This document shows positions 1 through 5,593 of a stretch of DNA of 9,874 nt, one piece after another. The notes below the pieces were generated by a model that was not told the origin of the DNA, did no database searches, and saw nothing but the letters and a program-made list of their open reading frames with translations. Location of the stretch: NCBI GenBank assembly GCA_031278675.1, contig JAITJY010000165.1, positions 1 to 9,874 of the forward strand, in the 5' to 3' direction. The position numbers and the translations under genes were made by a program. The number at the start of each line of letters is the position of its first letter. The stretch's first letter is position 1. This stretch comes from Bifidobacteriaceae bacterium (GTDB lineage Bacteria > Actinomycetota > Actinomycetes > Actinomycetales > WQXJ01).

Positions 1-185
1 GGTCTTGTGCTCACACGCCCTGGTCCCCGCTGAACACGAGTCGTCAATCGCCGAATCCGGTGCGACCACCGGAGCCGCCACACAGCCGACGCGGCAACAC
101 CCCGCAACCCCAACCAGCAGACTCTGCCAAGAGGCCGGCCTGCGGCGGGGCGCCGCAGGCGGGCGCCGCAGCGCCGTGATGGGTG
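1..185. other. Edge region, no gene called
   Basis: This stretch lies beyond the stop of metQ and runs to the window edge. Two plus-strand frames are open from the edge: one from base 2 to a TAG at 221-223, the other from base 3 to a TGA at 177-179. Both translate to low-complexity Ala/Pro/Arg/Thr-rich sequence with no recognisable motif. The first would also overlap the metQ 3' end. Either could be the tail of a plus-strand gene entering from outside, but open frames are common by chance at this G+C, so I do not call one. The only clear structure is the hairpin at 138-160, annotated separately. Confidence 0.5.
138..160 (-). terminator. GC-rich hairpin terminator after metQ
   Basis: A perfect inverted repeat has 10-bp arms (GCCTGCGGCG and CGCCGCAGGC) around a 3-base loop. 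It sits 25 bases beyond the metQ stop codon on the minus strand. No T-run follows on either side, which is common for hairpin terminators in high-GC actinobacteria. It probably ends the metNIQ transcript. Because the stem is symmetric it could also stop a plus-strand transcript entering from the left. The structure is read directly; the terminator role is inferred. Confidence 0.65.
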
Positions 186-1049
186 CTAGAACGCCGCGAT
201 CACAGACCCATCGGACCACGTAGCTCCGATGAACTCTTTGACTTCGGGACTGTGCAGCAGTTCGTTGAGTTTGGCCAGGGCCGCGTTGTCCTTGTCTGCG
301 GTGCGGGTCACCAGGAAGTTGGCGTACGGGTTGTTCGTGCCGCTCTCCAGCACCAAAGCGTCCTTGGATGGCGACAGACCGGCATCAATCGCATAGTTGC
401 CGTTGATGACGGACAGATCGAAGTCCGGCAGGTTGACGGCCAGCAGTTTTGGTTCGATCTGGACCAACTCAACCTTGACGGGGGTGTCCTCGGCGAGGTC
501 GGCGATGGTCGGATTGGCGCTGCCCGTGTCCTTCAGCTTGATCACGCCCGCTTGCTCCAACAAGCGCAAACCCCGCGCCTGATTAGCCGGGTCGTTGGAC
601 ACGCCAATCACGGCGCCGTCCGCCAACTCGCTGATATCGGCCAGCTTGTCGCTGTAGACCCCCAGCGGCTCGATGTGCACGCCATCGTACGCGTAGAAGT
701 CGTAACCGAATTCCTCAACCTGCGAATCCAGGTACGGTTGATGCTGGAAATAGTTGGCATCCAGGTCGCCCTCGTTCAACGCGGTGTTAGGCAAAATGTA
801 ATCCTGGTAATCCACGATTTCGATGGCTAAACCGGCCTGGGCCGCCAAGTTTTCCTCCACAAATCGCAGAATGTCGCCGTGGGGCACAGGGCTGACGCCA
901 ACTGTGAGCTTGGTCAGTTCGCTGGTCCCGGTCTCGCCGGCACCCGGCGAACTGTCCGTTTGAGCCGTTTGATCCGCCTCGTTGCCGCAGCCTGCCAGGG
1001 CGAAGGCCGCCACTGCCGCGAGCGCCGCCATACGATAAGACTTACGCAT
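186..1049 (-). CDS. metQ: Methionine ABC transporter substrate-binding lipoprotein
   Basis: 287 aa, NlpA/MetQ family. The protein captures methionine outside the membrane and delivers it to MetI. The N-terminus has basic residues (R2, K3, R6), a hydrophobic stretch and a lipobox L18-A19-G20-C21, so it should be lipid-anchored at C21. A Ser/Thr/Gly-rich linker (about 22-47) precedes the binding domain. Family hallmarks are VGVSPVPHGDIL (50-61), the block ALNEGDLDANYFQHQPYLD (90-108) and NPYANFLVTR near the C-terminus. The ATG is preceded by AAGGAG with a 6-base spacer, a strong start. It is last in the minus-strand operon, 83 bp after metI. Length is normal for the family. Substrate is inferred from family and operon; other amino acids or dipeptides are possible for NlpA proteins. 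Confidence 0.93.
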   Translation of the reverse strand: MRKSYRMAALAAVAAFALAGCGNEADQTAQTDSSPGAGETGTSELTKLTVGVSPVPHGDILRFVEENLAAQAGLAIEIVDYQDYILPNTALNEGDLDANYFQHQPYLDSQVEEFGYDFYAYDGVHIEPLGVYSDKLADISELADGAVIGVSNDPANQARGLRLLEQAGVIKLKDTGSANPTIADLAEDTPVKVELVQIEPKLLAVNLPDFDLSVINGNYAIDAGLSPSKDALVLESGTNNPYANFLVTRTADKDNAALAKLNELLHSPEVKEFIGATWSDGSVIAAF

Positions 1050-1132
1050 TATTCTCTCCTTTTATCTTTATCTGGTGTGTTATTTGAGTGGTTAGATGTC
1101 TATGAGGTGGCCAACGAGGCCAGTGTGTGCGG
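1050..1132 (-). promoter_or_regulatory. metI-metQ intercistronic region with hairpin and strong RBS
   Basis: This 83-base spacer is AT-rich compared with its surroundings. A small perfect hairpin (TGGCC, 5-base loop, GGCCA; 1108-1122) lies about 10 bases after the metI stop. Next to metQ is an unusually good Shine-Dalgarno, AAGGAG (1057-1061 region, 6 bases before the ATG). A hairpin plus strong RBS before the binding-protein gene would fit extra expression of MetQ relative to MetN and MetI, since binding proteins are often needed in excess. The hairpin has only 5 bp, so its function is uncertain. Confidence 0.4.
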
Positions 1133-1840
1133 TCATCGCGTGTGGTCCAGCGCCCGCACCAACCGGTCGCCCAGGATCTGGACTGCTTCGACCAGGATCA
1201 GCACAACGATCACCACCATGACCAAAATATCCGGCATGTTGCGGGTGTAACCCCAGTTGTAAACAAGGTCACCTAACCCGCCGGCGCCAATTGTGCCGGT
1301 GATCATCGAATAGCCGATCAGAGTGATAAAGGTCACCGTGGCCGCCCCGACCAGGCCCGGCAGAGCCTCGCGCACCGCGACACCCCAGGTGATCTGCCAC
1401 CGGGACGCGCCCGCCATCTGCGCTGCCTCGATCTTGCCCAGCGCCACACCGCGGATCGCGTTCTCGGCCAGACGCGCATAAAACGGGATACAGCCGACCG
1501 CCAGCGCCGGGATGCCCGCCTGCCAGCCGATTGTCGAGCCCAACAGCGCCCGCGTCAGGCCAATCAGCAGCAACATCAGCACAATGAACGGGATGGCCCG
1601 GCCCAGGTCCACAATCACGTTCAGGGCGCGGTTGACCAGGGGTGTGGGCCGCAGGCCCGTGGGCGCGGTAAACCACACCGCGAGCCCCAACGGCAGCCCG
1701 CAGATCACCCCGATCGCCGCAGAGAGGGCAACCTGGCCCAATGTTCCGCCCAGCGCATCCCAAATCCGGTCGGTGAAGTACTCGTTGTTCAGCCAGGTCC
1801 CGCGGTCGGTCGCCGCCAGCACGCCGATTGCCGTGATCAT
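1133..1840 (-). CDS. metI: Methionine ABC transporter permease
   Basis: 235 aa, MetI-type permease of the BPD_transp_1 family, forming the membrane channel of the importer. Hydrophobic segments are visible at about 34-58, 81-100, 106-122, 164-182 and 203-224. The cytoplasmic coupling helix that docks on the ATPase is seen as the EAA loop GKIEAAQMAGAS (135-146), with E138-A139-A140 and G144. The C-terminal GTIGAGGLGDLVYNWGY (182-198) is typical of MetI. The start ATG (1840-1838) overlaps the metN stop in an ATGA, so the two genes are probably translationally coupled. A GGGAG seven bases upstream, inside metN, can act as the ribosome site. Length is normal. Confidence 0.94.
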   Translation of the reverse strand: MITAIGVLAATDRGTWLNNEYFTDRIWDALGGTLGQVALSAAIGVICGLPLGLAVWFTAPTGLRPTPLVNRALNVIVDLGRAIPFIVLMLLLIGLTRALLGSTIGWQAGIPALAVGCIPFYARLAENAIRGVALGKIEAAQMAGASRWQITWGVAVREALPGLVGAATVTFITLIGYSMITGTIGAGGLGDLVYNWGYTRNMPDILVMVVIVVLILVEAVQILGDRLVRALDHTR

Positions 1841-2958
1841 GACGCCACTCCCTCACCATCCGGGTTGGGTGCGCCGCCCGGCCGCCCCGCGCCCCCTACC
1901 GCACCCGCCGCCGCCCGGGGGACGGCTGGGCCGGGTGGTGGGCCGGGGAGGCGGGAGACGGCATCGTCCTGGGTTTTCGGCTGGTCGGCGGCAATCACGT
2001 GCAGACCCGCCGCCTCCAATTGCCCAATCACGCGCGGCACGGCGGCGGCAGCGGTCTCAATCTGGAAGCGCCCCACCCGATGGCCGGCCAGCGTCTCCAA
2101 CGTGCCGGTCTCGATCGCCGTGTCGGGGCCCAGGTCCGTCAGGAGGCGCAACACATCGCGCACCGAGAAATCGGCCGACGAGAACGACACCTCAAGCTGG
2201 GCGCCCGCCGCGCCGACCGGTCTAGCCGCCAACGGAATCAGTTCCCGGGCGAGCGGCGAGCCGTAATCCGTCACCATCTCGCCGATCGGCCCCGATTGGA
2301 CAATCCGCCCCTCTGCCAGCAATGACACCGAATCACAGACCTGACGCACCACCGCCATTTCGTGGGTGATGACCAGCACCGTCAGGCCCAAGGTGCGGTT
2401 GACCCGCTGGATCAACTCGAGGATCTGGCGGGTTGTGGCCCAATCCAGCGCCGACGACGGTTCGTCGCACAACAGCACCGACGGCTCCGCCGCCAAAGCC
2501 CGGGCAATACCGACCCGCTGACGTTGGCCGCCGGACAGTTGGGCCGGATAGGACCGGCCACGATCGGCGAGGCCCACCAACTCCAACAATTCGTGGGCCC
2601 GGGCACCGGCCTGCCGCTTCGGCGCGCCGCAAACCCGCAACGGATAGGCCACGTTCGCCTCTGCGGTACGCGAATCGAACAGGTTGACATGCTGAAACAC
2701 CATCCCGATGCGGTGGCGTTGGGTCCGCAGTTGGCGTTGGGGCAGCGCCGCTAGGTCTTCGCCGTCAATCTTGACCTCCCCGGCGGTGGGCCGCTCCAAC
2801 AACGTCAGGCAGCGGATCAAAGTGGACTTGCCGGCACCAGACGGTCCAACGATGCCGTGGATGGCGGCATCGGGCACTGCGAGGTCAATCCCGTCAAGCG
2901 CTGTCACCACCCCGGCTTTGGTGGTGAACTCCTTGCGGAGACCTACGAGTTCAATCAT
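1837..2958 (-). CDS. metN: Methionine ABC transporter ATP-binding protein
   Basis: 373 aa. It hydrolyses ATP to power methionine import. Visible motifs are Walker A GPSGAGKST (38-46), Q-loop Q89, signature LSGGQ (141-145), Walker B VLLCDE (161-166, catalytic E166), D-loop SALD (169-172) and H-loop H199. Residues about 255-325 form a NIL domain, the ACT-like methionine-sensing domain that gives feedback inhibition in characterised MetN proteins. The D-loop is followed by W173 where proline is usual. Residues 330-373 are an added Pro/Gly/Ala-rich tail of unknown purpose. It is first in the operon and overlaps metI by 4 bp. The ATG has no Shine-Dalgarno; a TAGGCC hexamer lies 6 bases upstream (2965-2970), so translation may be leaderless, although the last base of that hexamer is not T. 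In-frame upstream codons reach a TAG stop at once, which supports this start. Confidence 0.94.
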   Translation of the reverse strand: MIELVGLRKEFTTKAGVVTALDGIDLAVPDAAIHGIVGPSGAGKSTLIRCLTLLERPTAGEVKIDGEDLAALPQRQLRTQRHRIGMVFQHVNLFDSRTAEANVAYPLRVCGAPKRQAGARAHELLELVGLADRGRSYPAQLSGGQRQRVGIARALAAEPSVLLCDEPSSALDWATTRQILELIQRVNRTLGLTVLVITHEMAVVRQVCDSVSLLAEGRIVQSGPIGEMVTDYGSPLARELIPLAARPVGAAGAQLEVSFSSADFSVRDVLRLLTDLGPDTAIETGTLETLAGHRVGRFQIETAAAAVPRVIGQLEAAGLHVIAADQPKTQDDAVSRLPGPPPGPAVPRAAAGAVGGAGRPGGAPNPDGEGVAS

Positions 2959-3179
2959 GGTGGAGGCCTAACTGGTCGCATGGGAAGGCGGACGAAATGG
3001 CTGTCTTGAAGGGCGGCGCGGCCGGGCTGGGACTTGCCCGCTCAGCGAGCCGCCGCTAAAGCATTCGCGCGGACATTCGCGCACCATCCGGTCCAGCCGG
3101 CCAGGCCGGCGTCAGGCAGTGCGCGCGTAAAGACACGCCACGGAGGCTATCACGTCCAGCCCCGCCAAGGGAAAGCGAA

Positions 3180-3199
3180 AGTGTGAGTTTTGTCACACT
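3180..3199. promoter_or_regulatory. Crp/GlxR-type operator (perfect palindrome)
   Basis: AGTGTGA-N6-TCACACT is a perfect palindrome with 7-bp arms. Its core TGTGA-N6-TCACA (3182-3197) is the consensus of cAMP receptor proteins, including the actinobacterial Crp and GlxR. Its centre lies about 91 bp upstream of the start site predicted for the flavodoxin gene, and about 231 bp from the metN start codon. It could activate the flavodoxin gene from a distant class I position or control metN. The motif is read directly; the regulator is inferred. Confidence 0.75.
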
Positions 3200-3244
3200 G
3201 CGTCGCACCGAACTGGGCGGAAGGCGCGCCATGTCGCTTGGGGT

Positions 3245-3274
3245 TTGGTGTGCCCGGGGGTGCCCGGATAAAGT
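3245..3274 (+). promoter_or_regulatory. Predicted promoter of flavodoxin gene
   Basis: TTGGTG (3245-3250) and TAAAGT (3269-3274) are separated by 18 bases and match a housekeeping sigma factor promoter (TANNNT -10). Transcription would begin near 3281, giving a leader of about 34 bases that includes CGGAGG (3298-3303). The spacer contains GTGCCCGG twice (3250-3257 and 3260-3267), exactly 10 bp apart. Confidence 0.5.
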
Positions 3275-3314
3275 TTAGAAACGCTCACGAGGCTCGGCGG
3301 AGGCGAATCTTGGG

Positions 3315-3815
3315 ATGAAGGCTCTCATAGCGGTGGCATCGCGCCATGGGTCCACCATGGATATCGGCCGCCGCATCGCCGAAAACTTGCGTGGTGCGGG
3401 CATCGCTGCGTCCTACCGCCCGGCCGAACAGGTCACCTCAATCGCCGACTACGAGGTAGTGATCCTGGGTACCGGGGTCTACGCCAACAAGATGTTGCCG
3501 GCCATGACCGCCTTGGCTTACCGCTGGGGCGACCAACTTGCTTCCCGGATCACGTATTTGTTTTGTTCCGGGCCGCTCGGGGCGGCCGATCCCAGCGCCG
3601 TGGTCTTGCCGCCCGACGCCCGGCAACTGGTCCGGATTACCCAGATTCGCGATGCGCGCATGTTCGGTGGTGCCATGTGGTTCGACCGGTTGAAGGCCAC
3701 CGAGCGCGCGACGTTGCGCATGTGGGGTTCACCGCCCGGGGACTTCCGCAACTGGGAAGACATTGCCGCGTGGTCCCAAGAGATCGCCGATGCCGTGCGC
3801 CGCGAAGCCAGTTAG
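3315..3815 (+). CDS. Flavodoxin-domain protein (HemG-like flavodoxin_5 type)
   Basis: 166 aa. A short flavodoxin-fold protein predicted to bind FMN and act in electron transfer in the cytoplasm. The phosphate-binding loop is SRHGSTM (9-15). The two flavin-contacting loops are LGTGVYANKM (51-60) and CSGPLG (84-89). The segment RMFGGAM (115-121) and the C-terminal GDFRNWEDIAAWSQEI (142-157) match the flavodoxin_5 group, which includes menaquinone-dependent protoporphyrinogen oxidase (HemG). No haem gene is nearby, so I do not assign that enzyme activity. The ATG is preceded by CGGAGG at an 11-base spacing, rather long. It faces away from metN and is followed by the FKBP gene in the same direction after 143 bp. 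A Crp-type box lies upstream. Confidence 0.85.
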   Translation: MKALIAVASRHGSTMDIGRRIAENLRGAGIAASYRPAEQVTSIADYEVVILGTGVYANKMLPAMTALAYRWGDQLASRITYLFCSGPLGAADPSAVVLPPDARQLVRITQIRDARMFGGAMWFDRLKATERATLRMWGSPPGDFRNWEDIAAWSQEIADAVRREAS

Positions 3816-3834
3816 CTCGCCTTGGCGCGCCTCA

Positions 3835-3935
3835 CCCGGGTAGTTTTGCCGGGGGCAGTCCTGCCGGGGTAGTCCCGCCCGGGGTAGTCCTGTCGGCGTT
3901 GTCCTGCCAGGGAAGTCCTATAGGGTTGGCCCCTG
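3835..3935. repeat. Degenerate 14-15 bp tandem repeat array
   Basis: About seven successive units resemble CCGGGGTAGTCCTG: 3835-3848, 3849-3863, 3864-3877, 3878-3892, 3893-3906, 3907-3920 and 3921-3935. Units 1-4 are close to each other and units 5-7 are more diverged. The array fills most of the gap between the flavodoxin and FKBP genes. Some units can form small hairpins, such as GGCA-GTCC-TGCC at 3854-3865. The repeat pattern is read directly. It is unclear whether it acts as a terminator for the flavodoxin gene, as regulatory DNA, or is simply an expanded spacer. Confidence 0.7.
3899..3926 (+). promoter_or_regulatory. Predicted promoter of FKBP lipoprotein gene
   Basis: TTGTCC (3899-3904) and TAGGGT (3921-3926) are 16 bases apart and fit a TANNNT-type housekeeping promoter. 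Transcription would start near 3933, about 26 bases before the ATG. Both elements lie inside diverged units of the tandem array. A strong AAGGAG (3948-3953) follows, 5 bases before the start codon. Confidence 0.4.
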
Positions 3936-3958
3936 TTGAATGGATCGAAGGAGCCGGA

Positions 3959-4918
3959 ATGAACAAGCGTTGGGCCATTGCGGCCGTCACCAGTATTGGT
4001 TTACTGAGCGCAGGCTGCCAGGCAGTTGCCGGCCGCGATGACGGGTCGGCCACGTCTCTAAACGGTCCGCTGGCCGCCGTCACGTGGGTGGACGGCACGC
4101 CGCCCAGCTTGGAGTTCACTGCTCCGTTCGACTTGGGCGAGGACCGCGCGTTCCGGGTGGCCAAGGAGGGCACCGGCGAGGTGGTCGAGCCTGGTGCGGT
4201 GGTGGCCCTCAACTACATCATTGTGACTGGTCAAGATGCCACGGTGCTCGCTTCGACTTATGTTGAGGGCGCGGCGCCCATGCCTTATCAGATGGCTGAA
4301 GCAGAACCCGAGGGAGATTACCTGTGGCCGGCCCTGATTGGTCAGAAGGTGGGCGCCAATGTGATCACGGCGTTCCGGGAAACCCCGCAGACGGTGGATG
4401 AATCGGGGAGCGCTTCGCCGTCGGCGCCGACCACCTACCTGGTTGCCCTCACCATCATCAGCATGCAGCAACCGCTGGAGCGGGCCGAGGGAGTCACGGT
4501 GAGTCCCGAGGACCCGAATCTGCCTCAGGTGACGCTCGGTGCCGACGGCCGGCCATCAATCAAGGTGCCGGCCGGGGCGGAGCCACCCACAGAGTTGGTC
4601 AGCCAACTCCTGATCCGCGGCAGCGGGGAGCCGGTCGGGGAGGCCCAGGGCGTCACCGCCCACTACTCCGGCTGGCTGTGGGACGGGACAGCGTTCGACA
4701 GTTCGTGGGACCGTGGTCAGCCCTACAGTTTCTCAATGACTGGCGGCGTGATCCAAGGCTGGCTGGAGGGCTTGGTTGGGGTCCCGGTCGGCAGCCAGGT
4801 GCTCCTGGTGATCCCACCGGACCTGGGTTATGGCGATGAGGAGCGGACCACCATCCCGGCGAACTCAACTCTGATCTTCGTGGTCGACGTGTTGGCAGCC
4901 GTCCCACCCCTCGGTTGA
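3959..4918 (+). CDS. Secreted FKBP-type peptidyl-prolyl isomerase lipoprotein
   Basis: 319 aa. Predicted to catalyse cis-trans isomerisation of prolyl bonds in proteins outside the membrane. The N-terminus is a lipoprotein signal with lipobox S17-A18-G19-C20. Residues about 58-170 look like a diverged FKBP-like domain without the catalytic residues. Residues about 210-315 are a canonical FKBP domain. Positions matching the FKBP12 active site are all present: Y236, F246, D247, F257, V264-I265, W268, Y291 and F307. The frame stays open back to 3563, but the start at 3959 is chosen for its AAGGAG ribosome site and the signal peptide. The upstream part would read through the flavodoxin gene in another frame and the repeat array. 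The last 54 bp overlap the oppositely oriented DUF2505 gene, and the stop codon lies in the first copy of a 12-bp repeat. Confidence 0.92.
   Translation: MNKRWAIAAVTSIGLLSAGCQAVAGRDDGSATSLNGPLAAVTWVDGTPPSLEFTAPFDLGEDRAFRVAKEGTGEVVEPGAVVALNYIIVTGQDATVLASTYVEGAAPMPYQMAEAEPEGDYLWPALIGQKVGANVITAFRETPQTVDESGSASPSAPTTYLVALTIISMQQPLERAEGVTVSPEDPNLPQVTLGADGRPSIKVPAGAEPPTELVSQLLIRGSGEPVGEAQGVTAHYSGWLWDGTAFDSSWDRGQPYSFSMTGGVIQGWLEGLVGVPVGSQVLLVIPPDLGYGDEERTTIPANSTLIFVVDVLAAVPPLG
4865..4918. other. Tail-to-tail coding overlap of FKBP and DUF2505 genes
   Basis: The last 54 bases of the plus-strand FKBP gene also encode the last codons of the minus-strand DUF2505 gene. On the plus strand they encode the end of the final FKBP beta-strand (including F307 and V308), so that strand is under functional constraint. 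The matching DUF2505 residues (about 182-198) are a tail beyond the usual domain. Confidence 0.85.
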
Positions 4919-5461
4919 CTGCTGGGTTGACTGCTGGGTTGATCGTTCGGGCGGGTCGGCCGGCAGTTCTTGGGCGATCCAGCGGCGGAGCACTTGATCC
5001 TGGGCCGCCAAATAACCCAGTGCGGCCGGCATGGCGGCCTTTTCGAGAGCGGCGCCGAGCAGCGGCAACGCGGCGGTGATCTCGCCATCGACCGCTAGCT
5101 GACTGCCCTGGGGGGTCGGGGTCAACGCGATCTGGGCGGTGATGCGGACTAACGCTCCGGTGATCTCTCCGGCCAAGGTGGCGGCGCGCTCACCGGCCGG
5201 ACCGGGGGCCTCCCACACCTGGGCCTGGCGGATCTCCAAACCACCTGGCGCCAGGGTGGCGAACTGAGCAGGCAGGGATGTGGCCGGGTTGACCGTTCGT
5301 GCGGTCACCGTAAACTCACCGGATGGCTCGGCGCTGACCTCTACCTGCGGTGATACCGCTCCGGCCGCCAATGCCACCGCCAAAGCGAACGCCTGGTCCG
5401 CGAAAATGTGTGCAACGCGCTCAGGGGGAGCGGGATAGTCGTAGCGAGCGGTCCAAATCAC
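4865..5461 (-). CDS. DUF2505 family protein (SRPBCC-like)
   Basis: 198 aa. Its biochemical role is unknown; DUF2505 proteins are actinobacterial and resemble the SRPBCC/START-like fold that binds hydrophobic ligands. The N-terminus, from ARYDYPAPPERVAHIFADQAF (5-25), matches the start of the family, followed by alternating strands and a C-terminal helix (about 134-166). No signal peptide or membrane segment is visible, so it is probably cytoplasmic. Residues about 170-198 are an added hydrophilic tail with STQQ repeats caused by a 12-bp DNA repeat. The start is GTG (5461-5459) because an in-frame TAG lies directly upstream. There is no clear Shine-Dalgarno, and TAGCCT ends 6 bases before the GTG, indicating a leaderless mRNA. 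It diverges from pdtaS. Confidence 0.85.
   Translation of the reverse strand: MIWTARYDYPAPPERVAHIFADQAFALAVALAAGAVSPQVEVSAEPSGEFTVTARTVNPATSLPAQFATLAPGGLEIRQAQVWEAPGPAGERAATLAGEITGALVRITAQIALTPTPQGSQLAVDGEITAALPLLGAALEKAAMPAALGYLAAQDQVLRRWIAQELPADPPERSTQQSTQQSTEGWDGCQHVDHEDQS
4913..4945. repeat. 12-bp tandem repeat at the gene junction
   Basis: GGTTGACTGCTG occurs at 4913-4924 and 4925-4936, and a third partial copy starts at 4937 (GGTTGATCG). On the minus strand it encodes the STQQ-STQQ-ST tail of the DUF2505 protein. On the plus strand the TGA inside the first copy is the FKBP stop codon. Twelve bases is a multiple of three, so copy changes keep the DUF2505 frame. Confidence 0.85.
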
Positions 5462-5467
5462 CTACCC

Positions 5468-5473
5468 AGGCTA
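5468..5473 (-). promoter_or_regulatory. -10 element for leaderless DUF2505 mRNA
   Basis: On the minus strand TAGCCT (TANNNT) is followed by exactly 6 bases and then the GTG start codon. This places the predicted +1 on the G of the start codon. No good -35 was seen, which is usual for actinobacterial promoters. Confidence 0.6.
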
Positions 5474-5581
5474 GCCGTACCCGCGCCCTGAGGCCCCGGC
5501 AAATGGGCTCAGTTTCCGGATTTTACCGGGACGCTACTGGGGCGTGGGGCACATCCGTTCAGGTTCGGTTGCCCGAATGGT

Positions 5582-5587
5582 TAGGAT
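5582..5587 (+). promoter_or_regulatory. -10 element for leaderless pdtaS mRNA
   Basis: TAGGAT (TANNNT) ends 6 bases before the GTG start at 5594, which places the predicted +1 on the start codon. The AGGA within it could instead be read as a weak Shine-Dalgarno. A small inverted repeat, TTCGG-TTGC-CCGAA (5564-5577), lies just upstream and might be an operator. Confidence 0.6.
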
Positions 5588-5593
5588 CGACCA

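Larger units (their letters stand above)
2959..3314. promoter_or_regulatory. Divergent control region between metN and flavodoxin gene
   Basis: This 356-bp gap holds no convincing gene. It must contain the promoters for metN (minus) and the flavodoxin gene (plus). From the metN side it shows: a 9-bp direct repeat CATTCGCGC at 3062-3070 and 3074-3082, spaced 12 bp; a tight GC palindrome GCCGGCC-A-GGCCGGC at 3096-3110; a Crp/GlxR-type palindrome at 3180-3199; and a likely plus-strand promoter at 3245-3274. I looked for SAM-I and SAM-IV riboswitch signatures on the metN strand and found none. The roles of the direct repeat and the GC palindrome are unknown, and the palindrome may be chance. Confidence 0.6.

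Noticed and set aside
5..17. TGTGCTCACA as a Crp site at the left edge
   Set aside because: The half-sites are only 2 bases apart; Crp boxes need TGTGA and TCACA separated by 6.
183..830. Plus-strand open frame of 215 codons opposite metQ
   Set aside because: It is the antisense shadow of a clear metQ gene and has no recognisable motif or ribosome site.
2959..3314. SAM riboswitch upstream of metN, suggested by GGGTGCCCGG-like stretches
   Set aside because: The conserved core of SAM-I or SAM-IV (such as the CCGGCAACC segment and its junction) is missing, and the GC-rich stretch is on the wrong side near the flavodoxin promoter.
3563..3958. Longer N-terminus for the FKBP gene
   Set aside because: It would read through the flavodoxin gene in another frame and the repeat array, and would bury the lipoprotein signal and AAGGAG site.
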